NCBI RefSeq assembly: GCF_947487575.1
Contig: NZ_CANKXG010000005.1
Coordinates: 62,001-126,000 of the forward strand
Source of the DNA: an uncultured Algibacter sp.
Lineage (GTDB): Bacteria > Bacteroidota > Bacteroidia > Flavobacteriales > Flavobacteriaceae
Length of the DNA: 64,000 nucleotides
Direction of reading: 5' to 3'
A program made the translations under genes and the position numbers. The notes beneath the pieces were generated by a model. That model saw only the letters and a program-made list of their open reading frames with translations. It was not told the DNA's origin and did not search any database. Shown in pieces: positions 9,799 to 19,415 of this stretch (position 1 is its first letter; each line of letters starts with the position of its first letter).

Positions 9799-11175
9799 TT
9801 ATAAGTGTATCACCTCATCATAAGCATCAGCTACAGCTTCCATAACCGCTTCACTCATTGTTGGATGGGGGTGTATAGCTTTTAATACTTCATGCCCAGT
9901 AGTTTCAAGTTTTCTTCCTAAAACAGCTTCTGCAATCATATCTGTTACACCAGCACCAATCATGTGGCAACCTAACCATTCGCCATATTTGGCATCAAAA
10001 ATAACTTTTACAAAACCTTCTTTATTACCACCTGCACTAGCTTTACCAGAAGCAGAGAATGGGAATTTTCCAACTTTAATATCTAAGCCTTTATCTTTTG
10101 CTTGTTTTTCAGTTAAACCAACCGATGCAATTTCAGGAGAGCAATATGTGCAACCAGGTATGTTTCCATAATCAATAGCTTCAACATGTTGTCCTGCTAA
10201 CTTCTCAACACATAAAATGCCTTCCGCGGAAGCGACATGAGCTAAAGCCTGGCCAGGAGTAACATCACCAATAGCATAATACCCAGGTAAATTTGTTTGA
10301 TAAAAATCGTTTACAATAATTTTGTCTCTATCAACCACAATACCAACATCTTCTAACCCAATATTTTCAATATTAGATTTTATACCAACGGCACTTAAAA
10401 TAATATCAGCTTCAAGAACTTCTTCGCCTTTACTGGTTTTTACTGTGGCTTTAACACCTTTGCCAGAAGTGTCAACAGAGGTTACTTCTGCAGAAGTCAT
10501 AATATTAATTCCAGACTTCTTAAAAGAACGCTCTAATTGTTTTGAAACATCATCATCTTCAACAGGAACAATTTTTGGTAAATATTCAACAATAGTTACC
10601 TCGGTTCCCATAGAGTTGTAGAAATAAGCAAATTCAACTCCAATAGCTCCAGAGCCAACTACAATCATTTTCTTTGGTTGTTTTTTTAAAGTCATGGCTT
10701 GTCTATAACCAATAACTTTTTTACCATCTTGTGGCAAACTAGGGAGTTCACGAGAACGAGCTCCTGTAGCAATAATAATATTATCAGCGCTATATTCAGT
10801 ACCGTCAACCTCAACCTTTTTACCTGGTTTAATTTTCCCGTAACCTTCTATAACGTCAATCTTATTTTTTTTCATTAAAAACTGAACACCTTTGCTCATG
10901 CCATCTGCAACACCACGACTACGTTTAACAACAGCATCAAAATCATGATCTGCATCTTTTACTTTTAAACCATAATCTTCGGCATGTTTGAGATACTCAA
11001 AAACTTGGGCAGATTTTAATAATGCTTTTGTTGGAATACAACCCCAATTTAAGCATACACCCCCAAGGTTTTCTTTTTCAACAATAGCAGTTTTAAAACC
11101 TAATTGTGATGCTCTAATAGCTGTTACATAACCACCAGGACCGCTCCCAAGAACAATAATATCGTATTTACTCAT
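9799..11175 (-). CDS. lpdA: Dihydrolipoyl dehydrogenase
   Basis: GGVCLNWGCIPTKALLKSA; FAD/NAD motifs; HPHPTMSEAVMEA C-terminus. Confidence 0.96.
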   Translation of the reverse strand: MSKYDIIVLGSGPGGYVTAIRASQLGFKTAIVEKENLGGVCLNWGCIPTKALLKSAQVFEYLKHAEDYGLKVKDADHDFDAVVKRSRGVADGMSKGVQFLMKKNKIDVIEGYGKIKPGKKVEVDGTEYSADNIIIATGARSRELPSLPQDGKKVIGYRQAMTLKKQPKKMIVVGSGAIGVEFAYFYNSMGTEVTIVEYLPKIVPVEDDDVSKQLERSFKKSGINIMTSAEVTSVDTSGKGVKATVKTSKGEEVLEADIILSAVGIKSNIENIGLEDVGIVVDRDKIIVNDFYQTNLPGYYAIGDVTPGQALAHVASAEGILCVEKLAGQHVEAIDYGNIPGCTYCSPEIASVGLTEKQAKDKGLDIKVGKFPFSASGKASAGGNKEGFVKVIFDAKYGEWLGCHMIGAGVTDMIAEAVLGRKLETTGHEVLKAIHPHPTMSEAVMEAVADAYDEVIHL

Positions 11176-11362
11176 TTGTTAAAAGTTTAGAACGCGAATT
11201 TACAAAATCGATTTATAAAAAAGAATTAAGAGCCTTATAAATCGAAAAAAATGTAATGTTCTAAAATATCACTTTTTTTGTTGAATATTTAATTGCTTAG
11301 AAGGCGAGTTTTTAATCATATTTAAAATGGTATTGCTACCTTTGCGATGCAAGTTTTTATTT

Positions 11363-12646
11363 ATGAACATACCTAGGACGAGTTTTCCTCGAATTGTAAT
11401 TATTGGTGGGGGTTTTGCTGGAGTTGCACTAGCAAAAAAATTATCAAAGCAAGAAGTGCAAGTGGTACTTTTAGACAAAAATAATTATCACACCTTTCAG
11501 CCTTTATTATATCAAGTTTCTACTGGAGGATTAGAACCCGATTCTATTGCATACCCAATAAGGAAAATTTTAAAAGACTTTCCAAACTTTTATTTTAGAT
11601 TAGCTAATGTAGAGGAAATAAGTACCAATAAGAATAAAATAAAAACAAATATTGGAAATTTAAAATTTGATTATTTAGTTGTTGCTACAGGCTCTACAAC
11701 CAATTTTTTCGGAAATACAGAAGTAGAAAAGCATGGTATGGCAATGAAAACCATACCACAGTCTTTAAATTTAAGAAGCTTAATACTTGAAAATTTTGAA
11801 GACGCCTTATTAACCTCAGATTTAAATGAGCGCAATGCATTAATGAATTTTGTTATTGTAGGCGGCGGACCAACAGGAGTAGAGCTTGCTGGAGCTTTAG
11901 CAGAAATAAAAAAAGGCATCCTCCCAAAAGATTACCCAGATTTAGATACCCGCTTAGCACAAATTCATATCATACAATCTAGCGATTGTATTTTGAAAGG
12001 GATGAGTGCTAAAGCTTCTAAAAAAGCAGAGGATTTTTTAGAAAAATTAGGTGTTAATGTTTGGAAAAACGTTCGAGTAACCAATTACGATGGTAAAACA
12101 GTTACAACAAATACCGATTTAACTTTTGAAACTGCAACCCTAGTCTGGGCAGCCGGCGTAAAAGGAGCTACTATAAAAGGTTTAGATGCCAATGCATTTA
12201 TAACACATGGTAATAGAATATTAGTAAACGAGTTTAATCAAGTAAAAGGGTTTAAACATGTATTTGCTATTGGAGATATAGCATGTTTAGTAAACGATGA
12301 GTTTCCACAAGGTTTTCCAATGATGGCACAACCAGCCATTCAACAAGGCGACCAATTAGGCGATAATATTTTAAAACTAATTGAAGCAAAACCCATGACA
12401 CCCTTTAGCTATAAAGATAAAGGCGCTATGGCAACAATTGGCAGAAACAAGGCCGTAGTAGATTTAAAAAACTTTAAGTTTCAAGGCATTTTTGCCTGGT
12501 ATGTTTGGATGTTTGTACACTTATTTTTCCTAATAGGGTTCAGAAATCGTATGGTAGTGTTTGTAAATTGGGTTTACAATTATGTGCGGTTCGATAGAGA
12601 AGCACGTTTAATTATTCGTCCGTTTAAAAAGAAGTTAAAAAAGTAA
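11363..12646 (+). CDS. NAD(P)/FAD-dependent oxidoreductase, type II NADH dehydrogenase-like
   Basis: IVIIGGGFAGVALAKKL; VIVGGGPTGVELAGAL; FAIGDIA; ORF begins at 11327, MNIPRTSF start at 11363 preferred. Confidence 0.88.
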   Translation: MNIPRTSFPRIVIIGGGFAGVALAKKLSKQEVQVVLLDKNNYHTFQPLLYQVSTGGLEPDSIAYPIRKILKDFPNFYFRLANVEEISTNKNKIKTNIGNLKFDYLVVATGSTTNFFGNTEVEKHGMAMKTIPQSLNLRSLILENFEDALLTSDLNERNALMNFVIVGGGPTGVELAGALAEIKKGILPKDYPDLDTRLAQIHIIQSSDCILKGMSAKASKKAEDFLEKLGVNVWKNVRVTNYDGKTVTTNTDLTFETATLVWAAGVKGATIKGLDANAFITHGNRILVNEFNQVKGFKHVFAIGDIACLVNDEFPQGFPMMAQPAIQQGDQLGDNILKLIEAKPMTPFSYKDKGAMATIGRNKAVVDLKNFKFQGIFAWYVWMFVHLFFLIGFRNRMVVFVNWVYNYVRFDREARLIIRPFKKKLKK

Positions 12647-12655
12647 TTTTTTTAT

Positions 12656-12807
12656 TTGGGCGAGTTGCTAAAAAAAGCAAACAGGCTTTCAGCAGTCGCT
12701 TTTTTGTGTTGCATAGGTGCAACAACACAAAAAGAGCTTTAACAAATGTCTCAATCCTTCTCGCGGTGCATATTTGCAAATTAATAGTTTTACTTAGCGT
12801 CCCTGAC
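12656..12807. repeat. REP-like intergenic palindromic repeat, copy 1
   Basis: GGCTTTC..AGTCGCTTTTTTGTGTTGCATAGGTGCAACAACACAAAAAGAGCTT.AACAAA shared with 48905-49019. Confidence 0.85.
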
Positions 12808-12903
12808 TGCTAGTAGGTTAGTAAAATAAAAACCATCAAGAACTTTGTTCTTACACGTAAAGTTTATTATTATAACGAAACATACTGCTAACTGTAACTT
12901 ATT

Positions 12904-13455
12904 TCACAGGTCATCAGTAAAATGACGTTTACCTTTCTCTTGGCTAAATTTATCCTTATTAAACTCCGCAGAATTCCCTTTAGGAATAGATAGTGATTCC
13001 CAGTCTTTTCCTTTTAAAAGTGTCCCCAAAAATACAATTTGCCCAACATGGTATGAGTAATGTGCTAATTGTCTATTTATAGCCTCGGTAACAGTGTGTC
13101 CTCCGTTTCTAATATAAATAGTGCGTTCTAAATCGTCTAATTTTAATGGTCTTATTGCATGGAACAAACAAAACCACCCACTTTCCCAAGCAGCAATTAT
13201 TTCTTCCTTAGAGTTAAAGTCACTAACAAATTCCTCGTCTCTATTTCGCCATTCTTTTTCGCCATCTTCAGTTAAAAAGTTAGTCCATCTGCTTAGCATA
13301 TTGCCTACCATATGTTTAACAAGTATGGAAATACTGTTTAAGTCTTCATTGCTCTGCCAGAGTAGCTCATCAAAACTAAGTTGGTTAAAAGTCTTATCGC
13401 CTAAGCTTTTATAGTATTCAAATTGTTTGATTGTGCTAGATAAATAACTTTCCAT
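12904..13455 (-). CDS. DUF1572/DinB-like family protein
   Basis: LVKHMVGNMLSRWTNFL...INRQLAHYSYHVGQIVFLGTLLKG, DinB-like four-helix pattern with conserved His. Confidence 0.8.
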   Translation of the reverse strand: MESYLSSTIKQFEYYKSLGDKTFNQLSFDELLWQSNEDLNSISILVKHMVGNMLSRWTNFLTEDGEKEWRNRDEEFVSDFNSKEEIIAAWESGWFCLFHAIRPLKLDDLERTIYIRNGGHTVTEAINRQLAHYSYHVGQIVFLGTLLKGKDWESLSIPKGNSAEFNKDKFSQEKGKRHFTDDL

Positions 13456-13470
13456 TTAGCAAAACTACTA

Positions 13471-13953
13471 TTATTTATTTGGAATAAATTTTAAAGATAC
13501 CCCATTTATGCAATGACGTTTTTCAGTGGTTGCTTTTGGACCATCATTAAAAACATGACCTAGATGTCCGCCACAAGTAGCGCAATGTTCTTCAGTTCTA
13601 GCATAACCTAAATCATAATCAGTAGAAAAATCAACATTACCCTTTATTTCTCTATCAAAACTTGGCCAACCAGTACCAGAATCAAATTTATGGTCGCTTT
13701 TAAATAAAGGCGTATTACAACCACTACAAACATAAATACCATCTTCATGATTTTTATTTAGAGGACTTGTAAACGGACGTTCAGTTCCTGCTTGTCTTAA
13801 AACATAAAATGCTTTAGTTGTTAACTGTGCTTTCCATTCAGCTTCAGTTTTTGTTACTTGATACCTTTTAGTCTCCTTTTTGGATTTTTTTTGAGCCGCA
13901 GAGTTGCAATTAAAAAATAAAACTAACGTAAAGGCTATTAAAAGTTTGTTCAT
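13471..13953 (-). CDS. msrB: Peptide-methionine (R)-S-oxide reductase
   Basis: CSGCNTPLF..FDSGTGWPSF..EEHCATCGGHLGHVFNDGP..RHCINGVSLKF. Confidence 0.96.
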   Translation of the reverse strand: MNKLLIAFTLVLFFNCNSAAQKKSKKETKRYQVTKTEAEWKAQLTTKAFYVLRQAGTERPFTSPLNKNHEDGIYVCSGCNTPLFKSDHKFDSGTGWPSFDREIKGNVDFSTDYDLGYARTEEHCATCGGHLGHVFNDGPKATTEKRHCINGVSLKFIPNK

Positions 13954-14126
13954 ATCAAAAAATTTATAAGTTTTAAGTCGGTATTTTTACTATAACATTA
14001 CAAATTAAAAGAGGTGTAATTTGTAACTTGTACAAGATGTGACAAATAAATAATTTAAGTGTCTAATTAGGTATAAAGATGCATTTTTTATGTATTTTTA
14101 ATACTTATAAATTAAACTATTATACT

Positions 14127-14945
14127 ATGAAAACTAAACATACATTTTATTTAATAGCCATGGCCGCAATTGTTGTTGCATGTGCTACGAATCCTTTTAC
14201 AGGAAAGAAAACTATGGCATTGGTGCCAAACTCTCAGTTGTTCCCAACTGCGTTTGCTCAATATAGTCAATTTTTAAACGAAAATAAAGTTGTTACGGGT
14301 ACGAAAGATGCCGAAATGATAACAAGAGTAGGGCAACGCATTGCTGTTGCAGCAGAACGTTGGTTAAATGCAAATGGAAATCATAGCTATTTAAATGATT
14401 ATAAATGGGAGTATAATTTGGTTGATGATCCAACTGTTAATGCTTGGTGTATGCCTGGAGGTAAAATTGTATTTTATACTGGTATTTTACCAATAGCAAA
14501 AAGTGAGGCTGGAGTTGCGGCTATTATGGGGCATGAGGTTGCTCACGCATTAGCAAATCATGGGCAGCAACGTATGAGTGCGGGTATGTTACAACAATTT
14601 GGAGCAGTAGCAGGTAATATTGCTATTAAAGATGAGAAATCTAGAAATGCGTTTAATCAATATTATGGTATAGGATCTCAATTGGGTGTAATGTTACCAT
14701 TTAGCCGAGGACATGAAACAGAGTCCGATCAAATAGGAATTTATTTAATGGCTATTGCTGGTTATAATCCTACTGAAGCGGCAGAGTTATGGAAACGTAT
14801 GAAAGCAAATAGTGGAGGACAGGCACCGCCTGAGTTTATGAGTACGCATCCATCAAACGACACAAGAATTGCAAACCTTACTAAATGGGCACCTAAGGCC
14901 AAAGCTGAAGCTAAAAAGTTTGGTGTTACTACATTTAAGCAATAG
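14127..14945 (+). CDS. M48 family metallopeptidase (lipoprotein)
   Basis: IMGHEVAHALANHG HExxH motif; lipobox-like VVACATNP. Confidence 0.93.
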   Translation: MKTKHTFYLIAMAAIVVACATNPFTGKKTMALVPNSQLFPTAFAQYSQFLNENKVVTGTKDAEMITRVGQRIAVAAERWLNANGNHSYLNDYKWEYNLVDDPTVNAWCMPGGKIVFYTGILPIAKSEAGVAAIMGHEVAHALANHGQQRMSAGMLQQFGAVAGNIAIKDEKSRNAFNQYYGIGSQLGVMLPFSRGHETESDQIGIYLMAIAGYNPTEAAELWKRMKANSGGQAPPEFMSTHPSNDTRIANLTKWAPKAKAEAKKFGVTTFKQ

Positions 14946-15014
14946 TAATTGATACTATAAATAAAAATATTTGTTTACTTTAGAAGCTGTTCATAAAAGG
15001 GCAGCTTTTTTATT

Positions 15015-16403
15015 ATGGCGGTATTAGAAAAAGGAAATAAAAAACTTCTTAATGCTTGGGCTTTTTATGATTGGGCAAACTCAGTGTATACACTTACTAT
15101 AGCGTCATCGATATTTCCCATTTTTTATTCGGCTTTATTTCTTAAAACGACCTCACAAGTTAAAACTGTTTTTGCTTTTGGTATAGAATTTAAAAGTACT
15201 GCTTTAATCACTTTTGTTACGGCTTTTACTTTTTTAGTCGTAGCATTTACATCGCCCATACTTTCAGGTATTGCTGATTATGTAGGAAATAAAAAGAATT
15301 TTTTAAAATTTTTCTGTTATGTAGGTAGTGCAGGATGTATAGGTTTGTACTGGTTTGATATTACTCCAGATAAAATACATTTAAGTTTACTATTCTATTT
15401 TATGGGTTTAATAGGGTATTGGGGAAGTTTAGTGTTTTATAACTCTTATTTACCAGATATTGCTTTTCCTGAACAACAAGATAGTATTAGTGCCAAAGGA
15501 TTCTCAATGGGTTATTTGGGAAGTGTACTTTTACTTGTTTTAAATTTATTAATGGTTATGTTTCCACACTGGTTTGGGTTTGATATTAGTATATCAAATA
15601 CCATATTGGAAAGTGGCTCAGAATCTGAAATTAATGAAGCTTTAAAGACGGCAAAAGACAAGGCTTCTTTTGAAGCCATGAAAATAGCGTTTATAACTGT
15701 AGGTGTTTGGTGGGCGTTATTTAGTCAATACTCATTTTATTATTTACCCAAAGGCGTATCTTCAGGACATAAAGTAACAAAAGCCGTTATTTTTAATGGA
15801 TTAAAAGAATTGCAACAAGTATGGAAACAATTAAAACAAAACCTTAGGCTTAAGCGATATTTATATGCGTTTTTTGTGTTTAGTATGGCAGTACAAACGA
15901 TTATGTTAGTTGCAGTGTATTTTGGTGAAGAAGAGATTTCTTGGGGAGGCGAAAGTGAAAAAACCATGGGACTAATAGTTAGTGTTTTGGTAATTCAATT
16001 AGTAGCTATTTTGGGCGCATTTTTAACATCAAAAGCATCTTCAAAGTTTGGAAATATAAAAACCTTAATAGCTGTTAATTTTATCTGGATGGCATTATGC
16101 TTCTATGCATATATGATGAAAACTCCCATGCAATTTTATATAGCAGCTGGTTTTGTTGGTATGGTGATGGGAGGGGTGCAGTCTTTAGCGCGTTCTACAT
16201 ACTCAAAATTTTTGCCTGAAACAGAAGATACTACCTCGTACTTTAGCTTTTATGATGTAGCTGAAAAAATAGGTATAGTTATCGGGATGGTTATTTTTGC
16301 TTTTATAGATCAAATAACAGGAAGTATGAGAAACGGAATCCTGTTCTTGTTTGTTTTCTTTTTAGCCGGAATTATTTTGTTATTTAGAGTACCTAAGAAA
16401 TAG
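15015..16403 (+). CDS. MFS transporter, UMF1 family
   Basis: LNAWAFYDWANSVYTLTIASSIFPIFY; ~12 TM segments; GGVQSLARSTYSKFLPE. Confidence 0.9.
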   Translation: MAVLEKGNKKLLNAWAFYDWANSVYTLTIASSIFPIFYSALFLKTTSQVKTVFAFGIEFKSTALITFVTAFTFLVVAFTSPILSGIADYVGNKKNFLKFFCYVGSAGCIGLYWFDITPDKIHLSLLFYFMGLIGYWGSLVFYNSYLPDIAFPEQQDSISAKGFSMGYLGSVLLLVLNLLMVMFPHWFGFDISISNTILESGSESEINEALKTAKDKASFEAMKIAFITVGVWWALFSQYSFYYLPKGVSSGHKVTKAVIFNGLKELQQVWKQLKQNLRLKRYLYAFFVFSMAVQTIMLVAVYFGEEEISWGGESEKTMGLIVSVLVIQLVAILGAFLTSKASSKFGNIKTLIAVNFIWMALCFYAYMMKTPMQFYIAAGFVGMVMGGVQSLARSTYSKFLPETEDTTSYFSFYDVAEKIGIVIGMVIFAFIDQITGSMRNGILFLFVFFLAGIILLFRVPKK

Positions 16404-16525
16404 AAATAAAGATTGATATCTGCAAACGGTATCATTTTAACGTATATTCCTTTTTTTATATCGATTCTTAGGAATAGTGAAAAAAATAATTATTACGTTT
16501 GTTGTCAATTATTTTTTTACTTTTT

Positions 16526-17359
16526 ATGAATTATAATAAATCTGTTGCCAAGGTTTTAAGCATTCTTTTTTTATTTATTGTTTCATCTTGTAATATAGAG
16601 CCTTATGAAGGTGATATTCCAGAGGAAACCAATGACACGCTTCCTAGTACTTGTGAAGAAGCCTTGCGAATTACAGCGGAAGCTGGAACAGCATTTCTTT
16701 CGGTGTCTGCAACGGATTCAAATTACACGGATTTATGTAGTGCATATAAAAAAGCTTTAGAGGATCAAGTAGCTGTTTGTGGAGATGAAGGTGACGTTTT
16801 TCAATTGCTTATAGACGCTTTAGATTGTGGGACGGAGACCAATCCTGGGAACCCTGCTGATGGTCATGCATTTATGACTGCTACTATAATAGGAGAGCAG
16901 TTCAATGATTTAAAGCCTAATGGTTATAGTATTTTTAAATCTGCTACAAAGATTGTTACCTTTTTTGGAGATGATACCAACTATATAAAGCTTCAAGGAA
17001 ATAGTGATTATAATAGTTTTGTTGCATTAGATGATTCAAAAGAAATAAACTTATACATACCAGAAAAATTTTGGGAGGTAGGAACTTACAATTTGAATAC
17101 TGATAATACAGATACGGATGGTAATCCTACCCCGTTTTTTAATATAATATATGAAACAGGTAGTGAATATCCTCAAGCATATGAAAGAGAAGGAGGAACA
17201 ATTACCATTACTGAATTTAATATAACAACAAGAGTTATAAAAGGAACTTTTGAATTTCCGTTTGTTAGGGTTAGTACAACTACAAGTGAAGAAATTGGTC
17301 CCTTTGAATGTAAAGATGGAACTTTTGATTATTCTTTAGACGACGAGTTTTTTGACTAA
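16526..17359 (+). CDS. Hypothetical lipoprotein (DUF6252-like)
   Basis: Signal peptide with VSSCNIEP lipobox; beta-rich; MNYNKSVAK start at 16526. Confidence 0.6.
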   Translation: MNYNKSVAKVLSILFLFIVSSCNIEPYEGDIPEETNDTLPSTCEEALRITAEAGTAFLSVSATDSNYTDLCSAYKKALEDQVAVCGDEGDVFQLLIDALDCGTETNPGNPADGHAFMTATIIGEQFNDLKPNGYSIFKSATKIVTFFGDDTNYIKLQGNSDYNSFVALDDSKEINLYIPEKFWEVGTYNLNTDNTDTDGNPTPFFNIIYETGSEYPQAYEREGGTITITEFNITTRVIKGTFEFPFVRVSTTTSEEIGPFECKDGTFDYSLDDEFFD

Positions 17360-17373
17360 TTCAGATAAATATC

Positions 17374-17414
17374 AAAAAAGAAAGAGGCTGCTTTTTAAAG
17401 CAGCCTCTTTCTTT
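17374..17414. terminator. Bidirectional rho-independent terminator
   Basis: AAAAAAGAAAGAGGCTGCTTTTTAAAGCAGCCTCTTTCTTTT. Confidence 0.8.
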
Positions 17415-17446
17415 TACTGTTGGTTTTTGATTGAATTTTTATAAAT

Positions 17447-18172
17447 CTATCGTTGATTAATAGACCCAGACCCTGCAACTTTAGTATCTTTTTTAGGGTT
17501 TCCTTTGTATGTTATATCTCCAGAACCTGCAACTCTAGCTGTTAAAGAATTGTTGCTTACTACTTGAGCATCTCCTGATCCAGCTACGGAAACATCTGTT
17601 TTATTTGCTTGCAAACCAAATCCGTGAAAGTCTCCAGAACCCGCAACTTTGACTTCTAATTTATCGGTATAACCATCTAAAGTTAAATCTCCAGAACCTG
17701 CTATAGCGCCTTTAATAAAATTGGTTTTTACATCAAGCTTTAAATCTCCAGAACCTGCTAATGAAACACTTAATTTCTCAGTTTCGATAGTGTCTCTACT
17801 ATATAAATCTCCAGAGCCAGCAAGAGAAACGGTGTTAACACTTTCAAAAGGAATAGTAATTTTAATAGTGTTATTTTTATAACTCATATTTACACCTTTC
17901 TGGGTTTTAACTATTAAATGGTCTCCTTTAACTTCAGTAATTATATATTCTAAAAGATTAGAGTCTCCTTCTAAAGTTATATTTCCTTCATCTCCTTTTA
18001 CAAGAATAAAGTCCATGGAACCCGCGCATTTAATGCCCTTATAATCGCTAGTTGTTCTAGTTTCGGTAACTACGTTTCCGTTGCCTTTAATCTTTTTCTT
18101 TCCCCAAGATTGAGCGTAAGTAATGGATGCTAACATTAGCGATAGAACTGTAAGTGTAATTGATTTTTTCAT
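17447..18172 (-). CDS. Head GIN domain-containing protein (DUF2807)
   Basis: Signal peptide MKKSITLTVLSLMLASITYAQ; repeated AGSGD(L/F) turns of a putative beta-helix; ORF track start at 18253 overlaps the upstream gene. Confidence 0.85.
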   Translation of the reverse strand: MKKSITLTVLSLMLASITYAQSWGKKKIKGNGNVVTETRTTSDYKGIKCAGSMDFILVKGDEGNITLEGDSNLLEYIITEVKGDHLIVKTQKGVNMSYKNNTIKITIPFESVNTVSLAGSGDLYSRDTIETEKLSVSLAGSGDLKLDVKTNFIKGAIAGSGDLTLDGYTDKLEVKVAGSGDFHGFGLQANKTDVSVAGSGDAQVVSNNSLTARVAGSGDITYKGNPKKDTKVAGSGSINQR

Positions 18173-18182
18173 GATTTTAAGT

Positions 18183-18725
18183 TTAAATGATTGATATTTG
18201 ATTATTAGTTTTTTTAAGGTTTTTAATCTGATCTTTTGTGTCTTGTAATACATTAATTCTACTTTGGAAATTGAGAATCATAGCATCAAGAATCAATTCA
18301 TCATTTGGTTGTTCTTTTAGTCCCAGAATTAACTGATTGTAATCTTCTTCTAAAATTTGAAGCTGAAATAAAGCATCTACAATTAGTTCTTGGTACTCTG
18401 GCATGTCTTCGCTATTTAGGTTTTCTAACTCTCTAGTTAGTGAAGCCATGAATAGAGTTTCTGTTTTTGCCATTTCTGGAGAGATACTTGCAAGGTCAAT
18501 GGTATTATCTTTTTTAGATGTGAAAATAAAAAGAGAAACTATTAATACTATTGATGCTGCAATGCCGATAAATGGTTTCCAGAAGCTGTTTTTTCTGTTA
18601 CTTGAAATTGATTTTTGTATGTTTAATTTTTGTGCAAAACGTTCCTTATGACCTATGTCAGGACGGTCTGTATCAAAATCATTTTCAAGATTTTTAAATA
18701 AATCGTCTAGTGTGTTTTTACTCAT
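18183..18725 (-). CDS. Membrane-anchored anti-sigma-factor-like protein
   Basis: Single TM after an N-terminal cytosolic segment; directly downstream of an ECF sigma factor. Confidence 0.6.
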   Translation of the reverse strand: MSKNTLDDLFKNLENDFDTDRPDIGHKERFAQKLNIQKSISSNRKNSFWKPFIGIAASIVLIVSLFIFTSKKDNTIDLASISPEMAKTETLFMASLTRELENLNSEDMPEYQELIVDALFQLQILEEDYNQLILGLKEQPNDELILDAMILNFQSRINVLQDTKDQIKNLKKTNNQISII

Positions 18726-18735
18726 GATAATTTTA

Positions 18736-19377
18736 TTAAGCTGTGCCTACTTGTAATTTTTGTCTTAAACTTTCTTTAGCTCTAGAAATTGTGGTTCTGC
18801 AATTTGCATTAGTGAGATTCATAATCTTACTAATCTCCTCGTAATCATAACCTTCTATAAGGTTTAATGTTAATGCTATTCTATAATTATCTTTTAATGT
18901 TTTCATAGAATTTAAAACTTGTTGCGCTTTTATGCTTTTAAACTCGTAATCACTACTAATCCCGTCTGCTTCATTTTCAACTTTGTATAATATGTCATCA
19001 ATAGGAACTTCATTGTTTTTAATGGTTTTCTTATAATGATAAATACTGTTATTAATAACAATTCGTTTTAACCAAGGCCCGAAAGTAGATGCGTTTTTAA
19101 GGCTTTCTAGTTTTGTAAATGCCTTTAAAAAAGAATCTTGCATAATGTCTTCAGCTTCAAAATTGTTTTTTACAATTCTTAATGAAGTATTATACATTAC
19201 TTTGTAATACCTGTTATAAATCTCCAATTGTGCAGACTGGTTTCCAGTTTTACAAAGCGCAACAAGTTGTTCGGTATTTTGGTTGGTTAGTGTCACAAAA
19301 AATGAATTGTTATAGTATAGATACTTAAAGTTTTTGTTTGTTACAGTTTTGCAATAAAAAAATCCTACTTTATTCAA
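18736..19377 (-). CDS. RNA polymerase ECF sigma-70 factor
   Basis: NNFEAEDIMQDSFLKAF..FGPWLKRIVINNSI..EGYDYEEISKIMNLTNANCRTTISRAKESLR; true start probably downstream of 19377. Confidence 0.9.
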   Translation of the reverse strand: MNKVGFFYCKTVTNKNFKYLYYNNSFFVTLTNQNTEQLVALCKTGNQSAQLEIYNRYYKVMYNTSLRIVKNNFEAEDIMQDSFLKAFTKLESLKNASTFGPWLKRIVINNSIYHYKKTIKNNEVPIDDILYKVENEADGISSDYEFKSIKAQQVLNSMKTLKDNYRIALTLNLIEGYDYEEISKIMNLTNANCRTTISRAKESLRQKLQVGTA

Positions 19378-19392
19378 TAAAGTAGGATTTTA
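19357..19392 (-). terminator. Hairpin with T run between clpC and the sigma gene
   Basis: AAAAATCCTACTTTATTCAATAAAGTAGGATTTT. Confidence 0.55.
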
Positions 19393-19415
19393 AATGTATT
19401 TATGACGTTTTTAAA

